This document shows positions 53,759-63,625 of a stretch of 64,000 bases of DNA, in pieces. Positions within the stretch are counted from its first letter, which is position 1; every line of letters starts with the position of its first letter. The notes beneath the pieces were generated by a model that did no database searches, was not told where the DNA came from, and saw only the letters and a list, made by a program, of their open reading frames with translations. The DNA comes from Prado023 sp963700475. Its GTDB lineage: Bacteria > Actinomycetota > Actinomycetes > S36-B12 > CAIYMF01. Both the position numbers and the translations under genes were made by a program. The stretch spans positions 186,001-250,000 of the forward strand of contig CAVOXR010000005.1 of NCBI GenBank assembly GCA_963700475.1. The letters run 5' to 3'.

Positions 53759-54445
53759 GTGGCCGGTGGGGACGAGGTTGATCGAGCACGGGGCCGGGCC
53801 ACGCCTGTGCGCGGCCCGGATCGTGGCCGCCGGAGGGCCGTCGCCGCCAGCGGCGTCGAGGTCGAGGACATCCGGGAGGATGAGGAGCTCGTCGGCGAGC
53901 ACCTGGCGCGAGTGGACTGGACCCGGGTGAGCCTGCGCGCGTGCCACGTCCAACTCATGGATGTCGCCGAGTGGGTGCTCGACCGGGCGCGGCTGATCGA
54001 CTCACGACTCCAGCGAGCCGGACATCCGCAGGTGAGCGGCGCCGACTCGACGTGGCGGTCCGTCGCGGTGGACGGCGGCCGGATCGGCGCCTGGGATCTG
54101 GCAGGCGGGGTGCTCGACGCGGTCACCGTGGCAGGCGCCCAGCTCGGTTACGTCAACCTGCGGGACGCGACCCTGACCGACGTGGCACTGCACGACTGCC
54201 GGATCGAGACGCTCGACCTCGCCGGGGCGAGGGCGCGACGCGTGAGCCTCGCCGGCTGTGCGATCGGCGAGCTGGTCGTGGTCCGTGCAGACCTCGACGA
54301 ACTCGACCTCCGGGGCGCGCACATCGACCACGTCGACGGGGTCGAGAACCTCGGCGGGGCGATCATCTCCGCCGAGCAGCTGCTCGACCTGGCTCCCGCG
54401 CTGGCGCAGGCGGCGGGGATCACGATCGGCCCCTGGCCGGTGTGA
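53759..54445 (+). CDS. Pentapeptide-repeat-like protein
   Basis: The C-terminal 180 residues are clearly a pentapeptide-type beta-helix: DLAGGVLDAVTVAGAQLGYV, NLRDATLTDVALHDCRIETL, DLAGARARRVSLAGCAIGEL and DLRGAHIDHVDGVENLGGAI, ending in AALAQ-like helix LAPALAQAAG. Such small proteins are common in actinobacteria; the role is unknown. The GTG at 53759 is only a guess, because the frame upstream of residue 30 is Arg/Gly-rich and does not look coding. A frameshift may lie there too. A strong hairpin overlaps its stop. Confidence 0.6.
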   Translation: MAGGDEVDRARGRATPVRGPDRGRRRAVAASGVEVEDIREDEELVGEHLARVDWTRVSLRACHVQLMDVAEWVLDRARLIDSRLQRAGHPQVSGADSTWRSVAVDGGRIGAWDLAGGVLDAVTVAGAQLGYVNLRDATLTDVALHDCRIETLDLAGARARRVSLAGCAIGELVVVRADLDELDLRGAHIDHVDGVENLGGAIISAEQLLDLAPALAQAAGITIGPWPV

Positions 54446-54479
54446 GTCAGGCACCAAAGGGGCGGCTGACTCACACCGG
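54437..54479 (+). terminator. Strong hairpin overlapping the stop of the pentapeptide gene
   Basis: CCGGTGTGAGTCAG (54437-54450) pairs without mismatch with CTGACTCACACCGG (54466-54479) over a 15-base loop. The TGA stop of the upstream gene is within the left arm. The perfect 14-bp stem is a likely terminator; the region beyond has no clear T-run. It also lies downstream of the convergent small membrane gene, so it may stop transcription from both sides. Confidence 0.75.
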
Positions 54480-54489
54480 GCACGGGTCG

Positions 54490-54582
54490 CTACGACGTGG
54501 CCGGCTTGATGGTCAGGACCCGGGCGACGAAGTCCTCGTACGTCTCCAGATACTTGCACGGGAACTCGGGCCGTTCCCTGGG
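54490..54582 (-). other. In-frame open extension after the stop of the membrane gene
   Basis: After the TGA of the gene at 54583, the same frame stays open for about 30 codons: ERPEFPCKYLETYEDFVARV, then LTIKPATS and TAG at 54490. The composition looks coding. It could be the tail of a lost gene or a read-through extension. It carries no start codon of its own. Confidence 0.35.
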
Positions 54583-55209
54583 TCACAACGGCGCACTACC
54601 TGCAGGGATCGGGGCCGTGGGCTGGCCCCCCGTCCCGGCCTCCTCACGCCGGTGCAGCAGACCTGAGATCAGGAACAGCGCACCGCAGAGCAGGAACGGC
54701 ACGGCGAAGATCGTCCCCGATGTGCTCAGCAGGCCGCCGAGCCCACCCCGGCCCACGGAGTCCCCGGACTCCGTGATCTCCATGGCCTTGGCAACAATGG
54801 GGATCACCCCCGCGAGCAGCAGCATCCAGCCGGCCCGCCGCGGTTCGTGGAGGCCGAGGAACGCCAGCGGCAGCCCGAGGGCGAACGTCGCGATGCCGAT
54901 CACCGGCCCGCGGTCATCCATGAACGTGTCCCACGCCTCCGGGGCGATCGCGTACCACGCCCAGAGCCCAGCGATGAGGGCGAGCGTCACCCCCGCCACC
55001 CATGAGCCGATCTTCGGCCAGAGCAGGCACACGATGCACGCGGCGGCCATGGGCACCAGCCAGGCGGCCACGAGCAGCACGCCCTTCACCCCGCCTGGAT
55101 CGGTCATGGTCTCGCCGACGACGAACAGGCTGCCCAGCAGCCCGAACACTGCCAGGAGACCGAAGGCGCTCCACCGCAGCACCTTCGCCACTCGTGACTC
55201 CCCGGTCAT
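54583..55209 (-). CDS. Membrane protein of unknown function
   Basis: A 208-residue protein with about six hydrophobic segments (WSAFGLLAVFGLLGSLFVVG, VLLVAAWLVPMAAACIVCLL, WVAGVTLALIAGLWAWYAI and others). The segment IAPEAWDTFMDDRGPVIGI is conserved-looking. I do not recognise the family. The start at ATG 55209 has GGGAGGTGG upstream. It is followed in frame by a 30-codon open extension beyond the TGA. Confidence 0.65.
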   Translation of the reverse strand: MTGESRVAKVLRWSAFGLLAVFGLLGSLFVVGETMTDPGGVKGVLLVAAWLVPMAAACIVCLLWPKIGSWVAGVTLALIAGLWAWYAIAPEAWDTFMDDRGPVIGIATFALGLPLAFLGLHEPRRAGWMLLLAGVIPIVAKAMEITESGDSVGRGGLGGLLSTSGTIFAVPFLLCGALFLISGLLHRREEAGTGGQPTAPIPAGSAPL

Positions 55210-55297
55210 CACAACCACCTCCCACTTCCCCCATCAATCGTCGCGCGGGCGAGCAGGAAGTCGGTAGGGCCGTTGGTCGCGCGGGGAGTTGGCGAGA

Positions 55298-55648
55298 TCA
55301 GGAGAGGAGCTCGGCAAGGCCCTGCGCCAACTCGTTGACGACGACCAGGAGCACGAGGGCGCACGGCACGACCACCATCCAGGAGCGCTCATGCCTGCGA
55401 ACCACGGCGATCAGCCCCGCGACCCCGGACGCGAGCATGCACGCCAAGATGCCCATGACTGACACCGTCCACCACAACGGGGAGTCGTCCGGCGGCCCCG
55501 GACCCTGCTCGGACAGGAGGTTGATCACGACCACGAGGACGACCGCAGCCAGCGAGCCGGCGGCTGCCAGCCACCCGAGCCGGGTCGACGGGGTGCGGAA
55601 GAACCTGGGGATCCGGCTGCGGTGCGGTTCCAGTGTCTGCGGTGTCAT
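55298..55648 (-). CDS. Small two- to three-helix membrane protein
   Basis: A 116-residue protein with hydrophobic segments WLAAAGSLAAVVLVVVINLL, TVSVMGILACMLASGVAGLI and MVVVPCALVLLVVVNELAQG. ATG 55648 follows GGAGGTGG. It is in the same direction as the next membrane gene (89 bp apart). No known family is recognised. Confidence 0.6.
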   Translation of the reverse strand: MTPQTLEPHRSRIPRFFRTPSTRLGWLAAAGSLAAVVLVVVINLLSEQGPGPPDDSPLWWTVSVMGILACMLASGVAGLIAVVRRHERSWMVVVPCALVLLVVVNELAQGLAELLS

Positions 55649-55776
55649 GACGTCCACCTCCGCCCGTTCCCCATCAACTCCAGACTGCCCGCATGGGATC
55701 AGCGGGGACAGGGGCGAAGGTCCGCGGGACCGCCGGACGTCGGTCCGGCGGGGCGATGGGGACCGCCAGACGGCAA

Positions 55777-55821
55777 GAGCGTGGTCACGAGAGGTGCCGG
55801 AGCACCCCCGTGACCACGCTC
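55777..55821 (-). terminator. Strong hairpin downstream of the 71-residue gene
   Basis: GAGCGTGGTCAC (55777-55788) pairs perfectly with GTGACCACGCTC (55810-55821), and an inner stem GGTGC/GCACC sits in the loop. It lies 14 bp after the stop of the minus-strand gene at 55835, where an intrinsic terminator would be. Confidence 0.75.
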
Positions 55822-55834
55822 AGGGTCCTGGAGG

Positions 55835-56050
55835 CTAAAGGGCCTCGATGTCGCTCGTGATCGCCGCGACGGCGTCCTGGCCGATCATCCCGCCGGCCAT
55901 ACCCACGGCCTGCGCGGCCGGCATGCCCTTGGCCATGCCCAGCATCGGGTTGCTGGTGATGCCCGGTGCGTGCTTCTCCATGATGGCCACGACGTCGGGG
56001 TCCTCCAGCATCGTGCCGAGGGTGGTCGTGTTCAGGTCGTACTTCGCCAT
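55835..56050 (-). CDS. 71-residue standalone helical domain protein
   Basis: The protein reads MAKYDLNTTTLGTMLEDPDV, then VAIMEKHAPGITSNPMLGMA and KGMPAAQAVGMAGGMIGQDA, with methionine-rich helices. The LGTMLEDP to SNPMLGMAKGM pattern resembles a small C-terminal domain that I recall at the ends of some glycoside hydrolases and other enzymes. Here it stands alone and has its own start (ATG 56050, GGGAACC upstream gives only a weak site) and terminator. A role as an accessory subunit is speculative. Confidence 0.6.
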   Translation of the reverse strand: MAKYDLNTTTLGTMLEDPDVVAIMEKHAPGITSNPMLGMAKGMPAAQAVGMAGGMIGQDAVAAITSDIEAL

Positions 56051-56147
56051 TGTGGTTCCCTTCGATGTGGTTGCCGGTTGCGCAATACTGGCACGACCGC
56101 CGCCCACTGTCAGGGCCGGGTGGCACGCAGCCGTAGGACCGGCGCGG

Positions 56148-58367
56148 CTACTCCTCCTCGCCTGTGATCGCGACCTCCAGGGCGGCCGCCTCATCAAGGT
56201 CATGGGCGTCCCGAGCCAATCTGCTCGGCCACCACGTGCGGGGTCCGATCACGATCACCGCGGACGGCACCACGAGCGAGCGGACGATCAGGGTGTCGAT
56301 CAGCACACCTGCCGCGACCATGAACGCGATCTCGAACAGGAACAGCAGGGGGAGCAGCGCCAGGGCGCTGAACGTGGCGGCCAGGACGATGCCCGCACTG
56401 GTGATCACGCCGCCCGTGACAGCCAGGGCGCGCAGCATCCCGGCCCGGTTTCCGTGCTTGAGCGTCTCCTCCCGCGCCCTTGTCATCAGGAAGATGTTGT
56501 AGTCCACGCCCAATGCGGCCAGGAACACGAACGCGAACAGGGGCACGGACGCATCCGCACCGGGCAGGTCCAGGATCGTGTAGAACACGATCGCGGACAG
56601 CCCGATGGTCGCTGCGAACGACACGATCACCGTGGCGATGAGGACCAGGGGAGCCACGATCGCGCGCAGCAGCAGGATCAGCACGATCAACGTCACCAGC
56701 AGGACCGCGGGGATGATCACCCGAAGGTCGCGCTGCGCGGCTGCCTTGGTGTCGAGCTGGATCGCGGTTGTCCCACCCACCAACGCCTCGGTGCTCACCG
56801 CGTCCAGCTGGGAGCGCAACTCCTCCACGGTCTGCTCGGCAGCCGCGGAGTCGGCCTGGTCGACCAGCGTCGCCTGCAGCAGCACGTTGCCGTCCACCAC
56901 CAGCGGTGGCGAATCCGGCCCGGGTGGGCCGGCCACCTGGGGGACGACGGCGGCGACACCCGCGTTGGCGGTGATGACCGAGGTCATCTCGGCGGCCAGC
57001 TCCTGGGGGCCGATCACCAGCGTCTCACTGCCCGACCCGGCCGGGAAGTGCCTGGCCAGCGCGTCCTGGCCCTCCGTCGACTCCACGGAGACGAGGAAGA
57101 AGTCCGACTGGGGCACGCCCTCGGCCTTGAACATCGGCACGAACGCGCACAGGGCCAGCAGGACGGCCGAGGAGCCGAGCAGCACCACGCGGGGCTTGCG
57201 GTCCACTGTGGTCGCCACGCGCGCCCAGAATCCCGTGACCTGAGCCTGCGGGTGGGTGAGGTCGACCTTCGGGCGGACGGGCCAGAAGGCCTTCCGGCCG
57301 AGCATGACCAGCACGGCCGGAAGGAACGTCAGGGCCGCGAGCATGGCGAACGCGATACCGACCGCCGCAACTGGACCGAGACCCCGGTTGGAGTTGAGCT
57401 CCGAGAGCACCAGGGTCATGACCCCGAGGATGACTGTGCTGCCTGAGGCCAGGATCGCGGCGGCGGTGCCCTTGAGCGTCGCGCGCATCGCATCGACCTG
57501 ATACTCGGTGCGGCGCAGCTCCTCCCGGAAGCGCGCGACCAGCAGCAGGGAGTAGTCGGTCGTGGCACCGATGACGAGGATGAACAGGATCCCCTGGCTC
57601 TGTCCGTTGAGGGTGATCACGTCGGTCTCGGCGAGCACGTAGACCACGAAGGACGCGGCGCCCAGGGCAAGGATGGAGGTCATCAGGACGATGAAGGGCA
57701 GGACCGGGCTGCGGTAGACGATGAGCAGGATGAGCAGGACCACGCCCAGGGCCACCAGCAGCAGGATCCCGTCGATCTCCCCGAATGCCTCGGCGAAGTC
57801 GGCCAGCACACCGGCTGGGCCGGTGACGTAGATCGTCGCGCCCAGCGCCAGGGCCGGGCTCTCGGCCAGCAGCGCCCGGATCTGCTGGACCTGGGTCCCG
57901 GGCTCCTCATCCGGGTCCAGCTGCAGGTTGGCGATGACTGTGACCGCCATCCCGTCCTCGCTGGGGATCGGTCCGACGACCGGCTCCGTCACCCCACGTA
58001 CTGTGGCGATCTGCTTCATGTCGGAGGAGACCGCGGCCAGGTCCGCCGGGCCGATCTGCTCGGTGAACTCGTAGACGACGATCGCGGGCAGGGTGTCGCT
58101 GGTGCTGAACCCCTGGCTGAGCTCCCGCACCTGGGTCGACTCCGCGCTGGCCGGCAGGAATCCCGCCGCATCGTTCTCCTGCACGTCCGAGAGCTGGCCG
58201 GCGAATGAGCCCAGCGGGCCGACGACGAAGAGCCAGAACAGGACGACGAGCCCAGGCACCACCCATCGGCGCAGCCGGATCCCGCCGCGGCTGTGGGCGT
58301 CGTGCAGCGCGCCGCCGTGGAGCTCCTGACCGTCCGTGGGACTGTCGGTGGGCTGGTCGGATGCCAT
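56148..58367 (-). CDS. MMPL/RND-family membrane transporter
   Basis: A 739-residue polytopic protein of the MMPL type, second in the window. Each half has a membrane helix, a large outer domain and a 5-6 helix block. The conserved segments are ILFILVIGATTDYSLLLVARF and FAFVFLAALGVDYNIFLMTRA; both aspartate-tyrosine helices are intact. Such transporters export lipids or drugs in actinobacteria. No biosynthetic neighbour is present, so the substrate is unknown. The frame is intact throughout. Confidence 0.87.
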   Translation of the reverse strand: MASDQPTDSPTDGQELHGGALHDAHSRGGIRLRRWVVPGLVVLFWLFVVGPLGSFAGQLSDVQENDAAGFLPASAESTQVRELSQGFSTSDTLPAIVVYEFTEQIGPADLAAVSSDMKQIATVRGVTEPVVGPIPSEDGMAVTVIANLQLDPDEEPGTQVQQIRALLAESPALALGATIYVTGPAGVLADFAEAFGEIDGILLLVALGVVLLILLIVYRSPVLPFIVLMTSILALGAASFVVYVLAETDVITLNGQSQGILFILVIGATTDYSLLLVARFREELRRTEYQVDAMRATLKGTAAAILASGSTVILGVMTLVLSELNSNRGLGPVAAVGIAFAMLAALTFLPAVLVMLGRKAFWPVRPKVDLTHPQAQVTGFWARVATTVDRKPRVVLLGSSAVLLALCAFVPMFKAEGVPQSDFFLVSVESTEGQDALARHFPAGSGSETLVIGPQELAAEMTSVITANAGVAAVVPQVAGPPGPDSPPLVVDGNVLLQATLVDQADSAAAEQTVEELRSQLDAVSTEALVGGTTAIQLDTKAAAQRDLRVIIPAVLLVTLIVLILLLRAIVAPLVLIATVIVSFAATIGLSAIVFYTILDLPGADASVPLFAFVFLAALGVDYNIFLMTRAREETLKHGNRAGMLRALAVTGGVITSAGIVLAATFSALALLPLLFLFEIAFMVAAGVLIDTLIVRSLVVPSAVIVIGPRTWWPSRLARDAHDLDEAAALEVAITGEEE

Positions 58368-58471
58368 GCGGACTCCGTTGAGAGGTCGTGGTGGTCGCGC
58401 GAGCCGCGACCCGCAGCGTTCGACTCATCCTGCACCACCGGGTGATGGCGCCGGGCTATCGGGTGCGGTGG

Positions 58472-60610
58472 CTACATCCCGGGCTTGGTCGTCTCCTGGA
58501 GCACCACGACCGAGCGCGACTGCACCGTGCGATGCTCGCCGGCGTAGTAGGTCACGCGAGCCGCGCTCTCGGGGACTGGCCAGTTCGATGTGTCCAGCAC
58601 CTCCGACCACACCATGCCGGCGCCCCGGCCGGGGATCAAGCAGCTCGTCGGATGATCGGCGGCGTTGAAGAACAGCGCGAAGGACTTGTCCTGCTGGGGC
58701 CGGCCGAAGCGGTCCCGTTCGTTGAGCGCTGACCCGTTGAGGACGACCGTCAGGGTCTTGGCATACCCAATCTGCCAGTCGCGGGCGGTCATCGGCTCGG
58801 CATTGGGCTGCAGCCACGAGATGTCGGGGACCTTGTCCCACTCGGCGATCCGCTTGCCCTCGAAGAAGCGTCGGCGCCGGAAGATCGGGTGCCGCCGGCG
58901 CAGGCCGATCACGAACCGGGTGAAGGTCAGCATGTCCTCGTCGACGGCGTCCCAGTTCATCCAGGACAGCTCGTTGTCCTGGCAGTAGGTGTTGTTGTTG
59001 CCCTTCTGTGTGCGCCCGATCTCGTCCCCATGGGCGATCATCGGGACCCCTTGGCTCAGGAGCAGGGTCACCATGATGTTGCGCCGCTGCCGCGCTCGCA
59101 GGCCCAGGATGGACCGGTCGCGCGTGGGGCCCTCCACGCCGCAGTTCCACGACCGGTTGTGCGACTCCCCGTCGCGACCGTCCTCGCCGTTGGCGTCGTT
59201 GTGCTTGTCGTTGTAGGACACCAGGTCCGTCAGCGTGAAGCCGTCGTGGGCGGTCACGAAGTTGATCGAGGCGTGCGGGCTGCGGCCGTTGTTCAGGTAC
59301 AGGTCCGAGGACCCGGTGAACCGGGAGGCGAACTCCGGCAGCGTCGCGTGCTCGCCACGCCAGTAGTCGCGCGTCGTGTCCCGGTACTTGCCGTTCCACT
59401 CGGTCCACAGCGAGGGGAAGTTCCCCACCTGGTACCCGCCCTCCCCGAGGTCCCAGGGCTCGGCGATCAGCTTGGCCTGGGACACGACAGGGTCCTGCTG
59501 GACCAGGTCGAAGAACGTCGACAGCTTGTCCACCTCATGGAACTCCCGGGCGAGACTCGAGGCCAGGTCGAACCGGAAGCCGTCGACGTGCATCTCGGTC
59601 ACCCAGTAGCGCAGCGAGTCCATGATCATCTGCAGGGAGTGCGGGTTGCGCACGTTCATGGAGTTGCCGGTGCCGGTGGTGTCGAAGTAGTGCCGCGGGT
59701 CATCGGGCACCAGCCGGTAGTAGCCCGGGTTGTCGATGCCGCGGAACGACAGCGTCGGACCCCGGTGGTTGCCCTCGGCAGTGTGGTTGTAGACCACGTC
59801 GAGGATCACCTCGATGCCGGCCATGTGCAGCTGCTTGACCATCCCCTTGAACTCATTGACCTGCTCACCCAGGGTGCCGGTCGCGGCGTACTCGTTGTGG
59901 GGCGCGAAGAACCCGATCGTGTTGTAGCCCCAGTAGTTGCGCTTGCCCTGCTGCTGGAGGAAGCCATCCTGGACGAACTGGTGGATGGGCATCAGCTCGA
60001 TCGCGTTGATGCCGAGGTCGACCAGGTACTCGACCATCGCGGGATGGGCCAGCCCTGCGTAGGTGCCGCGCAGTGCCCGCGGGATGCCCGGGTGGCGCAT
60101 CGTCATCCCCTTGACGTGCGCCTCGTAGATGATCGTCTCGTTGTACGGGCGGCGCATGTGGCGGTCCGAGGTCCAGTCGAAGTACGGGCTGGTGACCACC
60201 CCGAGCATGGTGTGCCCGAAGCTGTCGGTCGTGTCGCGGACGTTGGGGTCGTCGGCCCGATGCCCGAGGACAGCGTGGCTGCCGTCGGGCATGCCGGTGA
60301 TCGCCTTGGCATAGGGGTCCAGCAGGAGTTTGTGCGCGTTGAACCGCAGGCCGTGTGCCGGGTCCCAGGGTCCGTGCACCCGGTACCCGTAGCGCTGCCC
60401 GGGGCCCACCATCGGCAGGTAGGTGTGCCAGACGCCGGACTGCCTCTCCTCGAGGCGCAGTCTGTGCTCGACGTCGTGCTCGTCGACCAGGCACAGCTCC
60501 ACCTTGGTGGCGCGCTCGGCGTAGAGGGCGAAGTTGGTCCCGACGCCGTTGTAGGACGCACCCAGTGGGTAGTCGTCGCCCGGCCATTGGATGGTCGCCC
60601 TGATCGTCAT
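58472..60610 (-). CDS. glgX: Glycogen debranching enzyme (GlgX)
   Basis: A 712-residue GH13 isoamylase-type enzyme that removes phosphorylase-limit branches from glycogen. The CBM48 domain is at the start (YPLGASYNGVGTNFALYAE). DVVYNHTAEGN, GFRFDLASSL (nucleophile aspartate), LIAEPWDLG (acid/base glutamate) and NFVTAHDGFTL (aspartate) are the catalytic regions. The ATG at 60610 with GGAGGTGCGC upstream is the start; an earlier one at 60712 would overlap the divergent gene. The family length fits. Confidence 0.92.
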   Translation of the reverse strand: MTIRATIQWPGDDYPLGASYNGVGTNFALYAERATKVELCLVDEHDVEHRLRLEERQSGVWHTYLPMVGPGQRYGYRVHGPWDPAHGLRFNAHKLLLDPYAKAITGMPDGSHAVLGHRADDPNVRDTTDSFGHTMLGVVTSPYFDWTSDRHMRRPYNETIIYEAHVKGMTMRHPGIPRALRGTYAGLAHPAMVEYLVDLGINAIELMPIHQFVQDGFLQQQGKRNYWGYNTIGFFAPHNEYAATGTLGEQVNEFKGMVKQLHMAGIEVILDVVYNHTAEGNHRGPTLSFRGIDNPGYYRLVPDDPRHYFDTTGTGNSMNVRNPHSLQMIMDSLRYWVTEMHVDGFRFDLASSLAREFHEVDKLSTFFDLVQQDPVVSQAKLIAEPWDLGEGGYQVGNFPSLWTEWNGKYRDTTRDYWRGEHATLPEFASRFTGSSDLYLNNGRSPHASINFVTAHDGFTLTDLVSYNDKHNDANGEDGRDGESHNRSWNCGVEGPTRDRSILGLRARQRRNIMVTLLLSQGVPMIAHGDEIGRTQKGNNNTYCQDNELSWMNWDAVDEDMLTFTRFVIGLRRRHPIFRRRRFFEGKRIAEWDKVPDISWLQPNAEPMTARDWQIGYAKTLTVVLNGSALNERDRFGRPQQDKSFALFFNAADHPTSCLIPGRGAGMVWSEVLDTSNWPVPESAARVTYYAGEHRTVQSRSVVVLQETTKPGM

Positions 60611-60670
60611 GCGCACCTCCTCGGCTCGCTGTCGCCACGCTAGACGGTGTGGGCCCACCATCGCGCGCGT

Positions 60671-60676
60671 AGGCTT
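60671..60676 (+). promoter_or_regulatory. Candidate -10 box of the MoxR-VWA operon
   Basis: TAGGCT matches TAnnnT and lies 25 bp upstream of the ATG at 60702, which has an AAGGAG ribosome site in between. The same hexamer serves as -10 for the metal ABC operon at 42036. Confidence 0.4.
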
Positions 60677-60701
60677 GGCGGACCGTGCTGAAGGAGCCCC
60701 C

Positions 60702-61528
<827 letters not shown>

Positions 61529-61529
<1 letters not shown>

Positions 61530-62695
61530 TGTTCCTGCCCCTGCTCTACCGGCTGCGGGCCGAGCGCGTCCCCGTCGGTACCACCGAGGCGCTGGCGCTG
61601 GGCCGTGCGCTGGCCGCGGGGGCGCACCAGAACAGCGTCACCGGCTACTACCACGTGGCCCGGGCCATCCTGATCCACCACGAGGGGCACCTCGACGCCT
61701 TCGACCGGGCCTTCGCCGCGGAGTACCGCGGGGTGCTGACCATGTCCGACGAGATGCGCGAGTGGCTCGACGAGGTGGCAGAGCGCGGCGAGCGGGCCGA
61801 CGGCGACCTGGCCGACGATGGGCTGCCCGACCTCGACGAGCTGCTCGCCGAGTACCAGCGGCGCCTGCGCGAGCAGACCGAGCGCCACGACGGCGGGCCG
61901 TACTGGATCGGGACCGGCGGAACCTCGCCGTTCGGCCAGGGCGGGAACGCCGCGGGCGGGCTGAGCACGGGTTCCTCCGGGGGTGGGCGCGCAGCCATCA
62001 ACATTGCCGATGCCCGTCGCTATCGCGGATACCGCTCGGACGTGACCCTGGACATCCGCCAGCTCGAGGTGGCCCTGCGCCGGCTGCGCGCCTTCGTCCG
62101 CGACGGCGCGGCCGACGAGCTCGACATCTCGGCCACCATCGACGCGACGGCCCGCAACGCCGGTGAGATCGAGGTCGTCACCCGCCCGCCGAGCCGGCCC
62201 AACACCCACGTGATCCTGATGATCGACGTGGGCGGGTCGATGTACCCGTACACCGAGCTCATGTCGCAGCTGTTCAGCGCGACGAAGAAGGCCACCCACT
62301 TCAAGGAGCTGCGGACCTACTACTTCCACAACTGCGTCTACGGCGAGGTCTACGGCACGACCGCCTTCGCCGAGCCGACGCCCGTGGCCGACCTCATGCG
62401 CCAGTGCGCCTCGCACTACAAGCTGATCATGGTCGGCGACGCCTCGATGGCCCCCTACGAGCTTCACATGGGTGGGCACTGGTCCGCGGGCGGGCCCGAC
62501 GCCATCTCCGGTCTGGGGTGGCTGCGGATCCTGCGCGACCACTTCACCGACGCCGTGTGGCTCAACCCCGAGCCGGGCCAGAGCTGGCGAGGGACGACGA
62601 TCGAGGACATCGGTGAGGTCATCCCGATGTTCCCGCTGACCGTCGACGGTCTCACCGAGGGGATGGCCCTGCTCAACCGCGGCGTGCGGCGCTGA
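61529..62695 (+). CDS. VWA-domain (CoxE-like) partner of the MoxR ATPase
   Basis: A 388-residue protein with an N-terminal helical region (FLPLLYRLRAERVPVGTTEA), a Gly-rich linker (about residues 128-155) and a C-terminal VWA domain. The metal-binding motif is MIDVGGSMYPY, a D-x-G-x-S variant of the usual DxSxS, so the first serine is glycine. RGTTIEDIGEVIPMFPLTVDG is near the end. CoxE-like proteins work with MoxR in enzyme maturation. The last 23 bp overlap the convergent patatin-like gene. Confidence 0.83.
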
Positions 62696-63622
62696 CCAGG
62701 TCGTCCAGGCGTCCGGCCCGCGCCAGCTCGCGGACGTAGGTGTGCGTGGCCTGCGCCACGGGTGCCCGCCGCGACAGGCGCATCGTGCTCGTCCCCATCA
62801 CCTCGCGCAGCCGGGCGTCGGGCTGGACCACGATCACCGGGGTACCGGATCTGCGCACCTGCTCCGCCTCGCGGTCGAGCCGCCGCCGGACCGGCATCCG
62901 CAGCAGCGTCCCCCGCTCGGCGGCGAGTGGGTCGGCTGTCGACATCGGTGCGGAGACCACGACGAGGTCCAGGCCGAGTCCGGCCACCAGGTCGAGGTTG
63001 TGGATCGACCACATCCCCCCGTCCACGTGCCTGTGCCCGTCGATGACCACCGGGGTGAAGTACCCGGGGATGGCGCAGGACGCGGTCACCGCGTCGCGCA
63101 CTGACGCGTCGGCGTCACGGCCGAACACGACCCGGACGCCATCGTCGAGGCGGACGGTGCAGATCCAGGTCGGCTGTTCGGGCCATTCCTCGAAGAGGTC
63201 GCCGATCCAGCTCACGCCGGCGTCCACAGCCAGGTTCCCCTCCGGGAGCAGGGCTGCGGCGGCGATGCCCGGTCGGTAGCGCCACGGGCGTCGCGCGATC
63301 GAGGGCAGCAGGCCAGGGGCCGCCGGGCGGCGGGGTGGACGGTCGTGGCGATGCGGTTGGCGCAAGGGGCCGAGGCTGCCGAGCACCCGCTCGCCCTCGG
63401 CGGACATGGGCTGACCGGCCATGCGCGCGACGAAGTCGGCCGGGGCAGCCCGGCGCGCAACAGCGCAGCGGAGGTGGATCCCGCTGACGTCCCGACGATC
63501 ACCTCCGCCCCGCGTGCGTCCCAGTCGGCGAACTCGGCGAGGCCGGCGACGAGGCCCGCGTGGAACGCGGTCCCGGTCAGGCCGCCGCCACCGAGAACCA
63601 GGCCGATGCGCGGTGCGGTCAT
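62673..63622 (-). CDS. Patatin-like phospholipase, frameshifted
   Basis: The N-terminus (ATG 63622) has the oxyanion loop RIGLVLGGGGLTGTAFHAGL and the nucleophile elbow VGTSAGST. After about 63440-63455 the frame changes and the body continues as ADFVARMAGQPMSAEGERVL, ending with the catalytic dyad aspartate HRHVDGGMW (DGG) and then VRELARAGRLDDLV. Here the change suggests a missing base (or two extra). Corrected length is about 316 residues, normal for bacterial patatins, which hydrolyse acyl lipids. No export signal is seen. Confidence 0.77.
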
Positions 63623-63625
63623 GGC

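Noticed and set aside
54490..54585. Selenocysteine at the internal TGA
   Set aside because: No SECIS-like element was recognised after the TGA and the protein is not a known selenoprotein type.
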